From the NCBI RefSeq assembly GCF_001545035.1, contig NZ_FCOJ02000058.1, forward strand, positions 1 through 47,917: a stretch of 47,917 nt of DNA, written 5' to 3'. Below, in pieces: positions 16,602 to 25,043 of the stretch. Source of the DNA: Caballeronia glebae (GTDB taxonomy: Bacteria; Pseudomonadota; Gammaproteobacteria; Burkholderiales; Burkholderiaceae). The notes beneath the pieces were generated by a model that saw only the letters and a program-made list of their open reading frames with translations, was not told the origin of the DNA and did no database searches. Position numbers and translations under genes: made by a program. Numbering within the stretch: position 1 is the stretch's first letter; each line of letters opens with the position of its first letter.

Positions 16602-17881
16602 CGCGGTCGCTTCAGTTCAAGCTGTCGGCGTGGCTGTCGGCGCTGATCGTCGCGATCGCGGCGGCGGGCGGCGTCATCGCGTTCCAGACGGCGTTTCACG
16701 AGGCCAACGAGTTGCAGGACGGGCAATTGAAACAGATCGCCGCGCTCGTCACGCCCCGCACGCTCGCGGCGATGGAGCGCGAGGCGCTCGGCCGCGTCGT
16801 CGGCGCGGACCCGGAATCGAAGCTCGTCATCCAGACGATCGCCGAGCGCGCGCCGCTGCCGGTCGCGGCCGATCTGCGCGACGGTCTGCAGAACGCGGTC
16901 GTCGCAGGCACGCGCTGGCGTCTCGCCGTCAAGACACTCGACGACGGCACGCGCGTCGTGATCGGCCAGAAAACGGCGGGCCGCGACGAGATCGCCCGCA
17001 ACAGCGCGCTCGCTACCGTCATGCCCTTCGCCGCGCTCGCGCTCGTGCTGCTCGCGGCGCTGCATCTGATCGTGCGTCGCATGTTCCGGCCGCTCAGCGC
17101 GTTGTCGGCGGGGCTCGACACGCGGCCCGAACACGATCTCTCCGCGCTTTCCGGCGACGCGCTGCCGAGCGAAATCGCGCCCTTCGTCGTCGCGATCAAC
17201 CGGCTGCTCGCGCGCGTGGAAACGTCCGTGGCGCTGCAACGCCGCTTCGTCGCCGATGCCGCGCACGAACTTCGTTCGCCGCTGACCGCGCTGTCGCTGC
17301 AGGCCGAGCGGCTGAACGCGGCCGAGATGTCCGACGGCGCGCGCGAACGGCTCGATGCGTTGCGGCGCGGTCTTGCGCGCACGCGTTCGCTGCTGCATCA
17401 ACTGTTGATGCTCGCGCGTTTGCAACAACGCAGCGATGCGGACCTTGCGCGTCTGCGCGTGCAGGAAGTGTTTCGCAATGTTCTCGAAGACCTGATGCCG
17501 CTCGCGGAGGCGAAGGACATCGACATAGGCGTGTCGAGCTTCGACGACGTGTTCATCCACGCGCCGCAGGCCGATTTCACCGTCATGGTGAGGAATCTCG
17601 TCGACAACGCGATTCGCTATACGCCGGCGGGCGGGCGCGTCGATCTCGCGACGGGCGTTTTCAATGCGCGGCCGTGGATTCGCGTCGAGGATAGCGGCCC
17701 GGGGATCGCGCCCGAAGAACGCGCGCGCGTTTTCGATCCGTTCTATCGCGTACTCGGCAGCGATACGGACGGCTCCGGTCTCGGGCTCTCGATCGTCGGC
17801 ACGATCGCGGCGCGCATGGGCGCGAAGATCGAGCTTACGGATGCTGAGTCGCGCGGACTCGTCGTGACCGTTACGTTCTAA
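16598..17881 (+). CDS. Sensor histidine kinase (QseC/PmrB-like)
   Basis: The 427-residue inner-membrane kinase has a first membrane helix at about 8-30, a periplasmic domain of roughly 110 residues and a second helix at about 138-160. The phospho-accepting His223 lies in DAAHELRSPLTAL, followed by the N box (RNLVDNAIRYTPAGG), G1 (VEDSGPGI), F box (FDPFYRV) and G2 (GSGLGLSIV). All motifs look intact. The start codon overlaps the regulator stop (ATGA), so the pair is co-translated. The short periplasmic domain shows no recognisable ligand motif. QseC/PmrB membership is from the overall architecture only. Confidence 0.92.
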   Translation: MTRSLQFKLSAWLSALIVAIAAAGGVIAFQTAFHEANELQDGQLKQIAALVTPRTLAAMEREALGRVVGADPESKLVIQTIAERAPLPVAADLRDGLQNAVVAGTRWRLAVKTLDDGTRVVIGQKTAGRDEIARNSALATVMPFAALALVLLAALHLIVRRMFRPLSALSAGLDTRPEHDLSALSGDALPSEIAPFVVAINRLLARVETSVALQRRFVADAAHELRSPLTALSLQAERLNAAEMSDGARERLDALRRGLARTRSLLHQLLMLARLQQRSDADLARLRVQEVFRNVLEDLMPLAEAKDIDIGVSSFDDVFIHAPQADFTVMVRNLVDNAIRYTPAGGRVDLATGVFNARPWIRVEDSGPGIAPEERARVFDPFYRVLGSDTDGSGLGLSIVGTIAARMGAKIELTDAESRGLVVTVTF

Positions 17882-17921
17882 ACGGCGAGGCCGCGCCCGA
17901 TCGTTAGCTGCTTAAGGAGAC

Positions 17922-18026
17922 ATGCAGCGCACCCCGCACCATACGCGAGCCGCATGTCGGGCGCGCGCGCGGCATGCTATCTTCGATGCGTCCCTCCGAT
18001 GGGTCATTTCGATGCCGCCATCATGA
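17922..18026 (+). CDS. Candidate coupling mini-ORF upstream of a hypothetical gene
   Basis: ATG 17922 follows an excellent AAGGAG (17914-17919) and opens a 34-codon frame, Arg-rich at first (RTPHHTRAACRARARH), whose stop TGA at 18024-18026 overlaps ATG 18023 of the next gene (ATGA). That gene has no ribosome site of its own. This suggests translational coupling rather than a functional peptide. It could equally be chance, since the codons show no clear bias. Confidence 0.4.
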   Translation: MQRTPHHTRAACRARARHAIFDASLRWVISMPPS

Positions 18027-18391
18027 GTCAAGTGCGCTATCCCCTCGGCCCCGACGACCGCGTGCATCTGCTCTGCTGGCTCACGTGCGGCTTGCTCGGC
18101 GCGTACTACATCGAAGGCGACTGGCCCGATACGTCGTTTCAGGTGCGCGCCGCGCATCGCTGGCTCGACCGGCATCATCGCGCGGCCGACTGGATCGAGA
18201 CCGCGCGGCTTTCGGTGGCGGCGCACGCACTCGCCGCGCGCTTCTCCACGATGCTCGACGCAGACGCCTCGCGCGGCGACATCGAGCGCATTCTCGAAGG
18301 CGAGGATCTCGACTACGAAAGCGTGCTCGTGCAGCGCATCTATCACGAGTGCTGGATCGAATTGTCGAGCGGGCGCAGGCCTTCGCATTAA
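18023..18391 (+). CDS. Uncharacterised small acidic protein
   Basis: I do not recognise this family. From ATG 18023 it is 122 residues, soluble, rich in His, Trp and acidic residues, and looks helical (VHLLCWLTCGLLGAYYIEG near the N-terminus; the hydrophobic patch is too short and mixed for a sure membrane helix). The C-terminus is acidic (DIERILEGEDLDYESVLVQ). The open frame extends upstream to 17954 with further ATGs at 17954 and 17999, none with a ribosome site. I chose 18023 because a mini-ORF with a strong site ends on it. It follows the kinase gene by about 140 bp on the same strand, so it may be read from that transcript. Confidence 0.65.
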   Translation: MSQVRYPLGPDDRVHLLCWLTCGLLGAYYIEGDWPDTSFQVRAAHRWLDRHHRAADWIETARLSVAAHALAARFSTMLDADASRGDIERILEGEDLDYESVLVQRIYHECWIELSSGRRPSH

Positions 18392-18677
18392 CGCGGTCCC
18401 TTCTTCCTTCAGTCTTTTCGGCGCATGGCGGCGATCAATTTTCATGCCGCGGCGCACGCGCGTCCCAATGCGTCACGCGTTCGGGTGCGGACATTTTTTG
18501 CCCGGCGCGAATGTGCGGAACCCCACATAGGCGCATCGGACGCGGCGCTACCATCGGCGCCTGCTCGCACATCGATGTTCGCGCCCTCGGCCGAATCCTG
18601 AATCGCCGGGATGAAAAGCGGCTACACCGTCAGCGGCCAAGAACGATGAAAACGATCGACACCGACCGGAGGTCGCC

Positions 18678-21035
18678 ATGCAGCGCAGCATTCGTCCGCT
18701 TGTTCCTCGAACCGGGATTCATTGCGCGCGCCTGCGGCCGCTCGCGATGCTCGTGCCACTCGTCGCGGGCCTGACATGCGCGAGCTTCGCCAATGCCGCG
18801 CCGCCTCTGCCGAGCGGCGGCCAGTTCGTCGCGGGTAGCGGCACGATCGGCGGCGGCGCTCAGGCGCTCACGATCAATCAGACGTCGACGCGCGGCGTCA
18901 TCGACTGGAACAGTTTCTCGATCGGCGGCGGACGCCAGGTCACGTTCAACAACGGCAACGGCGCGACGCTCAATCGCGTGACCGGCGGCGATGCCTCTGT
19001 GATTCTCGGGCAACTCAGCGCGACGGGCAGCGTGTATCTCGTCAATCCGCAGGGCGTGCTGGTGGGGCCGGGCGGCGTCGTCGCGACGGGCGGGCGCTTC
19101 ATCGCGTCGGCGCTGGACGTCGGCAACGACGCGTTCATGCAAGGCGGCCCGCTCACGCTCGCGGGCGGCGGCAACGGCATGGTCATCAATCTCGGCACGA
19201 TCGGATCGAGCGGGGGCGACGTGTTCCTCGTGTCGCGCACGGCGGCGGTGAACGGCGGCAGCATCGGCGCGCCGCAGGGCACGGTCGAGATCGCGACCGG
19301 CAATCAGGTGCTCTTGCAGGATTCGTCGGGCGGACAGCAAGTTTTCGTGCAGGCGGGCAGCGGCGGCACGGCGATGAACGGCGGCACGATCCAGGCGGCG
19401 CAGGCAAACCTGCAAGCCGCCGACGGCAACGTCTACGCGCTCGCCGGCAACGGCAGCGCGATCCGCGCGACCGGCACCGCGACGCGCGATGGCCACGTCT
19501 GGCTCGTCGCCGATCAGGGCGCGGTCCACGCCAACGGCGCGCTCGCCGCGGCGAACGCGGACGGCAGCGGCGGCACGGTCGAAACGCGCGCGAACGCGCT
19601 CGACGTCGCGGGCGCGAACGTGCAGGCACGCACGTGGAAGCTCGGCGCGCCGACCTTCACGGTCGATCAGGCGAACGCGGACGCCCTCGCGCGCAGTTTG
19701 AGCAACGGCACATCGGTCGATGTCGAAGCGAGCGCCGGCGATCTGAGCGTAGGCGGCAACGTCCAGTGGAACGGCAACGCGACGCTTACGCTGGGCGCGG
19801 CGCACGGCGTGGCGATCGGCCCGGGCGCGAGCATCGGCAACACGGGCAACGGCAATCTCACGCTGCGCGCGGATTCGGGCGGCATCGACAACGGCGGCGG
19901 CATTGCGAACAGCGGCACGATCGACTGGTCGAAGAGCGGCGGCATCGTCAGCGCGCTCTACGACATGACCGGCAGCTATGCGCCGGGCACGCTGCTCACG
20001 AATAGCGGATGGACCGCCGCGCCGTACAGCGGGCTGCTCACGCAGGCGACCGCGTACAAGCTCGTCAACAACCTCGCCGATCTCTCCAGCGTGTCGAAAG
20101 ACCTCGCGGGCAACTACGCGCTCGGCAAGGACATCGACGCAAGCGCGACCGCGTATCCGAACTACTTCACGGCGATCGGCGCGAGCGCGACGCCATTCAC
20201 CGGTCAGTTCGACGGCTTCGGCCACACCATCGACAAGCTCGCGACGACGTCGAATCTCGGCGACGACCGCCAAGGCATGTTCGGCGTGATCGGCGCGCGC
20301 GGCGTGGTGCGCGACCTGAATCTCACGAACGCCGGCACGAGCGGCTATGCGTCGGGCGCGTATGGCTTGCTCGCGGGCCAGAACGACGGACTCGTCACCT
20401 ACGTCAACACGACGGGCAGCGTCGGACAGTTCGGCTTCGGCGGGGCCGGCGCGGGCGGGCTCGTCGGCGTGAACAACGGGGTGATCGAGCGCTCGTCGAG
20501 CACGGCGGACGTCGGCTATCAGATTCCCGCGGGCGGTCTCGTGGGCGTCAACAACGGCACGATCGCGCAGTCTTACGCGACCGGCGCCACGGTGGCCGGA
20601 ACGCATGGCGTGACCGGCGGGCTCGTCGCGTACAACAACGGACTCATCACGCAGTCGTATGCGACGGGCAGCGTGGGCGGCTTCGGCGGCGGCGGGCTCG
20701 TGTACGTCAACGGCGCGACGGGCGTGATCAACGAGTCGTTCGCGGTGGGGCAAGTCGGCGGCGGCGGACCTCCGGGCGATCCGGAAGGCGGCATCGCGGC
20801 GTCCAACCAGGGGGCGATTCACAACAACGTCTACTGGAACAAGGAGACGACGATTCGCACCAGCGCGGCCGGCTCGAATTCGGGCACCGCGCCGCCGGAT
20901 TCGAACGGGCTCACGACCGCGCAGATGAGCAACGCGTCGAACTATCTCGACTGGAACATTCCGTCGGGCGGCGTCTGGGCGATACCGGCGGGCGCGACGC
21001 ATCCGGTCTTGCAGTGGCAGCAGGCGCAGCCTTGA
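18678..21035 (+). CDS. Two-partner secretion exoprotein (TpsA) with filamentous-haemagglutinin secretion domain and GLUG-type repeats
   Basis: The 785-residue precursor has a long signal peptide ending ASFANA at about 40. The TPS secretion domain follows (about 41-300): SGGQFVAGSGTI, TSTRGVIDWNSFSIGGG, VYLVNPQGVLVGPGGVVATG. NPQG stands where NPNG/NPNL motifs normally are. From about 590 on there are repeats of GLUG type (GGLVGVNNGTIAQSYATG and relatives), common in adhesins and surface proteins. It is secreted through the outer membrane by its TpsB partner as an extended beta-helix. At 785 residues it is short for an adhesin, in the size range of HxuA-like cargo. GGAGG at 18668-18672 precedes ATG 18678. 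The partner gene follows in opposite orientation, only 4 bp away. Confidence 0.92.
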   Translation: MQRSIRPLVPRTGIHCARLRPLAMLVPLVAGLTCASFANAAPPLPSGGQFVAGSGTIGGGAQALTINQTSTRGVIDWNSFSIGGGRQVTFNNGNGATLNRVTGGDASVILGQLSATGSVYLVNPQGVLVGPGGVVATGGRFIASALDVGNDAFMQGGPLTLAGGGNGMVINLGTIGSSGGDVFLVSRTAAVNGGSIGAPQGTVEIATGNQVLLQDSSGGQQVFVQAGSGGTAMNGGTIQAAQANLQAADGNVYALAGNGSAIRATGTATRDGHVWLVADQGAVHANGALAAANADGSGGTVETRANALDVAGANVQARTWKLGAPTFTVDQANADALARSLSNGTSVDVEASAGDLSVGGNVQWNGNATLTLGAAHGVAIGPGASIGNTGNGNLTLRADSGGIDNGGGIANSGTIDWSKSGGIVSALYDMTGSYAPGTLLTNSGWTAAPYSGLLTQATAYKLVNNLADLSSVSKDLAGNYALGKDIDASATAYPNYFTAIGASATPFTGQFDGFGHTIDKLATTSNLGDDRQGMFGVIGARGVVRDLNLTNAGTSGYASGAYGLLAGQNDGLVTYVNTTGSVGQFGFGGAGAGGLVGVNNGVIERSSSTADVGYQIPAGGLVGVNNGTIAQSYATGATVAGTHGVTGGLVAYNNGLITQSYATGSVGGFGGGGLVYVNGATGVINESFAVGQVGGGGPPGDPEGGIAASNQGAIHNNVYWNKETTIRTSAAGSNSGTAPPDSNGLTTAQMSNASNYLDWNIPSGGVWAIPAGATHPVLQWQQAQP

Positions 21036-21039
21036 AACG

Positions 21040-22797
21040 CTAGCTTCCGATCACGAGGAATAGCTCCCCGACCGGCGCCTTCGATCCATTCGGCACGACC
21101 GCCTTCAACGGAAAGCCATACGTTCCGCGAAAGCCGACGAAGCGGCCGACCTGCACGCGAATGCCCGCGCCGACGCTCGCCAGCGACGCATTGTTCACTT
21201 CGCCGAATTCGGCGATGCGATTCCACACGTGCCCCGCGTCGAAGAACACGAACGGCTGCAGCGCCGCCGCGCCCGCCGATATCGCTGGCGCGCGCAATTC
21301 GGTTTGCAGGTTCCAGCCACGATCGCCCTGCGCGGAATACGGCTCGTAGCCGCGCACCGTGGCGTCGCCGCCGAGCCCGAGTTCCTCGCTCGGCAAAAGC
21401 GTGCTGCCGGTCCACTGCCACAACCCGCGCGCCGATATCGAAAAGCCCGATTTGCCGAGCGGCATGTCGCGCTGCGCCGACAACTGCATGTATTGATAGC
21501 GCGGCTTCGCGCCGAGACGCGCGGCGTCGTAGGCGGCGTCGTTGCTGGCGCTGTCGAAGTAACCGGGGCTCACGAAGAGCGCTGCGTTCAGATGCGTATC
21601 GCCCGATGCATCGCTCTTTGAAAGATCGTAGGCGAGCACGAACTGATGGATGTGCGTGTTCGCATTGAACACCTGAAAGCCGCCGAATTCGAGGTCGTTG
21701 TTCGAGCGCTTGAAGTCGTAGCCGAACTGCATCTGCTGTTGCCACGCGCCCGCATTATCGAGTGGCGGCAGGCGCCAGTCGTAGCGCAAGCTGAGCTGCG
21801 CGCTGAGACCGGTTTGGCCGTAGCTGTCGGGCAAACGCGGCGTGCTTTGCGCGAACACGCCGAACAACTCGACGCGATCGAGCCACGGCAACGGCGCGAC
21901 CACGTTGAACGCGTGAGCGATATAACGCGGACGATCGGGCCGTCCTTCGATATCCGGATTGCCGCTCAATAGGTCGTTGCTCGCGGTCATTTGATAGCCG
22001 ATGCGCGCATCGATGCCGAACAGATTGCCGTAGTCGAATCCCGCGAGAATGCGGTCTCGGCCGAGGTCGGGCACGCCATCGTTGTTGTAGCCGCCGTAGA
22101 CGCGAAACGGAAAGCGATCTTCCGTTTGCAGCACGACATCGGTCGTGCCGGGCGCGGCGCCGGGCGCATAGACCACGTCCACGCGCCGGTACGGATTCGC
22201 GTTGAGCCGCGCGAGTCCCGCGGCGACATCGGCTTCTCGGATCGGCTCGCCGCTCGCGAGCGGCATCTCGCGCGCGAGCAGCGCGTCGGAGAAATGGCGA
22301 TTGCCTTTCGGGATCACGCGCCCCGCGCGAAACTCGGCGATCACGATCCTCACGACGCCGCTGCTCACGTCCTGCTCGGGCACGTACACATCGACGAGCG
22401 GCTGGCCCGCCGCGCGATAGCGTTGCACGACGGCGCGCCGGATTTCCGCGAGACGCGCGAAGGTCAGAGGCTTGTGGAGATCGACGGAGAAGGCGTCGAG
22501 AAAATCGGGCGTGAGCAACGCAATGCCCGTCGACGTGATCGCGCCGTTCGCGCCCGATTGCGTCGCGGCCGATGCAGCATCCGCGCGCACGAACGCGATG
22601 CCGCGCAGTTCCGCAATCGCGACGGTGTGCGAGTCGTCACGCGGCTCGGGCGGCGATGGCGACGCGCGCGGCCGGTCGACGGCGGGCGGCGCAATCGGCG
22701 CGACATCGCGATACGACTGCGCGGTGGCATCGCGCGCGGCGACTATGCACGCGATCGTGGTCGAGAAGACCGTCGCGGCGATGCGTGCGCGCGTCAA
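21040..22797 (-). CDS. TpsB outer-membrane transporter (ShlB/FhaC/HecB family)
   Basis: The 585-residue precursor has a signal peptide (TRARIAATVFSTTIACIVAA, then cleavage after ATAQ). A POTRA-type region (about 60-250; LLTPDFLDAFS, RYRAAGQPLVDVYVPEQDV, RVIPKGNRHFSDALLAREM) precedes a 16-strand barrel. The conserved ELGLGGDATVRGYEP carries the VRGY motif of the L6 loop, and FFDAGHVWN is the conserved late-strand motif. It secretes the TpsA protein encoded convergently. The start is a TTG at 22797 that overlaps the stop of an 11-codon ORF with a strong ribosome site, so translation may be coupled. The opposite orientation relative to its cargo means separate promoters. Confidence 0.92.
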   Translation of the reverse strand: MTRARIAATVFSTTIACIVAARDATAQSYRDVAPIAPPAVDRPRASPSPPEPRDDSHTVAIAELRGIAFVRADAASAATQSGANGAITSTGIALLTPDFLDAFSVDLHKPLTFARLAEIRRAVVQRYRAAGQPLVDVYVPEQDVSSGVVRIVIAEFRAGRVIPKGNRHFSDALLAREMPLASGEPIREADVAAGLARLNANPYRRVDVVYAPGAAPGTTDVVLQTEDRFPFRVYGGYNNDGVPDLGRDRILAGFDYGNLFGIDARIGYQMTASNDLLSGNPDIEGRPDRPRYIAHAFNVVAPLPWLDRVELFGVFAQSTPRLPDSYGQTGLSAQLSLRYDWRLPPLDNAGAWQQQMQFGYDFKRSNNDLEFGGFQVFNANTHIHQFVLAYDLSKSDASGDTHLNAALFVSPGYFDSASNDAAYDAARLGAKPRYQYMQLSAQRDMPLGKSGFSISARGLWQWTGSTLLPSEELGLGGDATVRGYEPYSAQGDRGWNLQTELRAPAISAGAAALQPFVFFDAGHVWNRIAEFGEVNNASLASVGAGIRVQVGRFVGFRGTYGFPLKAVVPNGSKAPVGELFLVIGS

Positions 22798-22829
22798 TCG
22801 CTCAGGCGCGCGCGGGGATCATGCGGCAT
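22794..22829 (-). CDS. 11-codon leader ORF overlapping the tpsB start
   Basis: ATG 22829 follows GGAGGAGAC closely and encodes MPHDPRARLSD. Its TGA (22796-22794) overlaps the TTG start of tpsB at 22797 in a TTGA. The tpsB start has no Shine-Dalgarno of its own, so ribosomes finishing this leader would re-initiate on tpsB. I infer a coupling device; it could also be that annotation of the tpsB start elsewhere differs. Confidence 0.45.
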   Translation of the reverse strand: MPHDPRARLSD

Positions 22830-22941
22830 GTCTCCTCCGGCGTTGGTCGCGTGTTGCTCGCGTGGGTCGGCAACGCATGTTAGCAGCGGGCGATGAAGCG
22901 CGTGCTCATGCTTCGTGGCGGAGCTGGAGAAGAAATAATGC

Positions 22942-22977
22942 AAAACGGCCGCGATCTCATCGATCGCGGCCGCTTTT
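22942..22977. terminator. Bidirectional rho-independent terminator after the second porin gene
   Basis: An 11-bp perfect stem (22946-22956 with 22962-22972, CGGCCGCGATC type) and 5-nt loop is flanked by AAAA on the left and TTTT on the right, so it has a T-run in both directions. On the minus strand it lies 13 to 18 bp after the porin stop; on the plus strand it would insulate the porin from reads through the tps region. Confidence 0.85.
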
Positions 22978-22989
22978 ACGACGCTGCGC

Positions 22990-24147
22990 TTAGAACCGGT
23001 GACGCAGACCTACGGTCGCCGCAACCTGATTCCCCGTCGACGACGGCGACAGCGTGTTGATCATCGCGACGTTCGCGCCTGCATTGCCCAGTTCGCCCGA
23101 CGCGTGCTGGTACACGCCTTCGACGTACACATCGGTGCGCTTCGAGAGCGAGTAGTCCGCTTGCAGCGAAACGGTGTGCCACTTCGGATCGCCCGAGCCG
23201 TTCGCGCCCGACACCTTGCCGTCCGTGTACGTGTACGCGGCGTCGAGGCTCAGCGCCGGCGTGAGCAAGTAGCGGCCGTTCAACTCGAAGTTGTTCAGGT
23301 GCAGGTTCGAGGCGCCCGGCAGCGCGAACGTCGTGCCGCCTTGCGACGCGGCGAGCAGGTTGTCGTAGTGCGTGTTGGTCCACACGAAGCCGACCGTCGC
23401 CGGGCCATACGCGTAGTTCACGCCCGCGCCGAACGTGCGCTGCTGCTCGGCCGTCAGATTGGCGTTGTTGCCCTGACCCGCCGAAACCGCGCCGTTCGCA
23501 TTCAGGTTGTTGCGCGAATTGTTCGTCTGCAAATAGGCCGCGGCGACGTTCAGCGGCCCGAGGCCGTAAGACGCGCCGACGCTCCATGCGCGGTTGTTCG
23601 CGAACTGGCCTGCGTCGTTCGAGAATCCATACAGGCCGCCGAACTTGAAGCCCGCGTAATTCGCACTCTGATACTTGACCGAGTTCTTGATCGAGAACGA
23701 ATGATCGAGATTGTCGTTGTCGAACGGATGCGCGCTCAGATTATTGCCGTAACCCGCGCCTGCTTCCGAGATCGGCGACAGATAATCGACCATCGAATCG
23801 TATTGGCGGCCGAGCGTGACGGTGCCGTATTGATCATGCTGAAGGCCGACATATGCCTGACGATTGAACATCGTGTTGCTTTCGGAATAGCTGCCGTTAT
23901 TCAGGTTGAAGCCGCTCTCCAACCTGAAGAGCGCGTGCAGCCCGCCGCCCAGATCTTCACTGCCTTTCAGGCCGAAGTAAGTATCGGAAACCGAGCCGCT
24001 GCCTTGCTGCCAGTTGCTATGGCCGGCGGAGTTGTTCGTATAGACGAGACCTGCATCCAGCGTGCCGTACAACGTAACGCTGCTCTGCGCGTGGGCCGCT
24101 GCCGCGAACGTGCCGAGAATGCCCGCGATGAGAAGGGTTTTTTTCAT
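22990..24147 (-). CDS. Trimeric outer-membrane porin (second copy)
   Basis: The 385-residue precursor starts MKKTLLIAGILGTFAAAAHA, a textbook signal peptide, and the mature part begins QSSVTLYGTLDAGLVYTN. Loop-3 block RQAYVGLQHDQYGTVTLGRQ and the C-terminal VGLRHRF with terminal Phe mark a 16-stranded general porin. It is related to the porin at 14595 (same DNDN-rich AHPFDNDNLDHSF stretch) but clearly diverged. It has its own terminator and a long, structured upstream region, so its expression is likely regulated after transcription or by several factors; the exact promoter was not identified. Confidence 0.95.
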   Translation of the reverse strand: MKKTLLIAGILGTFAAAAHAQSSVTLYGTLDAGLVYTNNSAGHSNWQQGSGSVSDTYFGLKGSEDLGGGLHALFRLESGFNLNNGSYSESNTMFNRQAYVGLQHDQYGTVTLGRQYDSMVDYLSPISEAGAGYGNNLSAHPFDNDNLDHSFSIKNSVKYQSANYAGFKFGGLYGFSNDAGQFANNRAWSVGASYGLGPLNVAAAYLQTNNSRNNLNANGAVSAGQGNNANLTAEQQRTFGAGVNYAYGPATVGFVWTNTHYDNLLAASQGGTTFALPGASNLHLNNFELNGRYLLTPALSLDAAYTYTDGKVSGANGSGDPKWHTVSLQADYSLSKRTDVYVEGVYQHASGELGNAGANVAMINTLSPSSTGNQVAATVGLRHRF

Positions 24148-24288
24148 GGTTCTCTAGTGTCCTGTTTAATGCGGAAGCTTCCAGGGATCGAAGAGCCGAT
24201 TGGATGGCGACTTGTCCTCGGGGAAACTGGGTCACACTTTATGCGACGGGCACTTGAATGTGTCCGCGTATCGGACGCAATAATCATT

Positions 24289-24309
24289 TGCCGATTCTGT
24301 GAATCGGCA
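24289..24309. other. Perfect 9-bp hairpin upstream of the second porin
   Basis: TGCCGATTC-TGT-GAATCGGCA forms a 9-bp stem with a 3-nt loop, about 140 bp upstream of the porin start. It could be an operator or a 5' leader structure. Confidence 0.45.
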
Positions 24310-24514
24310 TGCAAGACGCTTCATATTCTTTTTAGCTCAAGCGCTTAGCGGCGATGCGGCGGTCGCGAGGCTGAATTGTCTGTTGCACATCGACGACGTT
24401 ATTACTGCGCATTCAGGAAGAGTCCATTGCGGCCCATGCGGTTTATAAAAACAAACATGGTTTGTTAAGCTGGTTCCGGTCTAAAGTTCTCCGAGCGGAT
24501 ATTCTGCGGACACG

Positions 24515-24547
24515 GAGCGGTTTCGCGAGAGGAAACCGCTCTGTTTT
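24515..24547 (+). terminator. Orphan plus-strand terminator, possible small-RNA end
   Basis: GAGCGGTTTC (24515-24524) pairs with GAAACCGCTC (24532-24541) around a 7-nt loop and is followed by TGTTTT. No plus-strand gene lies upstream for thousands of bases (the nearest features are minus-strand), so it may end an unannotated small RNA. About 60 bp before it lies AACAAAC-ATG-GTTTGTT, another dyad. Confidence 0.55.
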
Positions 24548-24901
24548 AACACGCCTGCATTTAATCTGGCCGATTTCACGGCTGCCAATATCGCGCACAT
24601 AATGCGCGTCTTTCAAATCCCCCTCTTTTCTTTTTGATCGTAATCGATCAGTTACCCGAAGCATTTGTCGGTTTTCATCGTTTCCTTTCAATTTGCTATC
24701 GAATACACGTATTTTCGATGCATTGGAACGAATCGCATTCAGATGGATCGAACTCAAAATTCCCTCGCGATATGTGTTCCTGAATATCGCGCGCGTTGAA
24801 ATTTTTGCGCAGAATTCGCACGCGCCGAGGGCGACGAAGTTGCAAATATCGCCGCCGATCTTCGGAAATCAGGAACCAGTTCTAAAAAAAATGTAACTGT
24901 C

Positions 24902-24917
24902 CGGCAAACGTTTGCCG
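24902..24917. promoter_or_regulatory. 16-bp perfect palindrome, LacI/PurR-type operator candidate
   Basis: CGGCAAACGTTTGCCG is a perfect palindrome with a central CG. Its core GCAAACGTTTGC is the classical shape of LacI-family operators and equals the core of the E. coli PurR box. It lies about 130 bp upstream of the small gene at 25044. No LacI-family gene is in the window. Confidence 0.45.
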
Positions 24918-24919
24918 TG

Positions 24920-24957
24920 ACGCCCAGTGGTTCTCGCGCTCCGGGCGTTTCATTTCG
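24920..24957 (+). terminator. Terminator-like hairpin
   Basis: ACGCCC (24920-24925) pairs with GGGCGT (24943-24948) around a 17-nt loop and is followed by TTCATTTC. The stem is short and the T-run broken, so this is a weak call. It sits just after the palindrome at 24902-24917. Confidence 0.35.
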
Positions 24958-25043
24958 AAACAAAATGAATTAGCTTGAATCGCCTGTACGGAACATTGAT
25001 TGCTCTAATAGAGGTCTCTGCAAATCTAGCCGGAAATAGCTAC

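Larger units (their letters stand above)
24148..25043. other. 896-bp AT-richer, hairpin-rich intergenic region
   Basis: No convincing gene is present. A 104-codon minus-strand frame at 24443-24757 lacks a ribosome site, family resemblance and codon bias. The base composition is visibly AT-richer than both flanks. It holds several dyads: 24262-24276 (GTCCG/CGGAC), 24289-24309, a terminator at 24515-24547, a 16-bp palindrome at 24902-24917 and another terminator-like hairpin at 24920-24957. The left part must contain the promoter and leader of the porin. Confidence 0.6.

Noticed and set aside
18630..21002. 790-codon open frame on the minus strand opposite TpsA
   Set aside because: It is an Arg/Ala-rich shadow of the Gly/Asn-rich, high-GC coding strand; no ribosome site or domain.
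22999..24348. 449-codon plus-strand frame opposite the second porin
   Set aside because: Shadow frame; it runs across the porin terminator side and leader without any start signal.
24443..24757. 104-codon minus-strand frame in the intergenic island
   Set aside because: No ribosome site, no recognisable fold, and codon usage does not match; kept only as part of the non-coding description.
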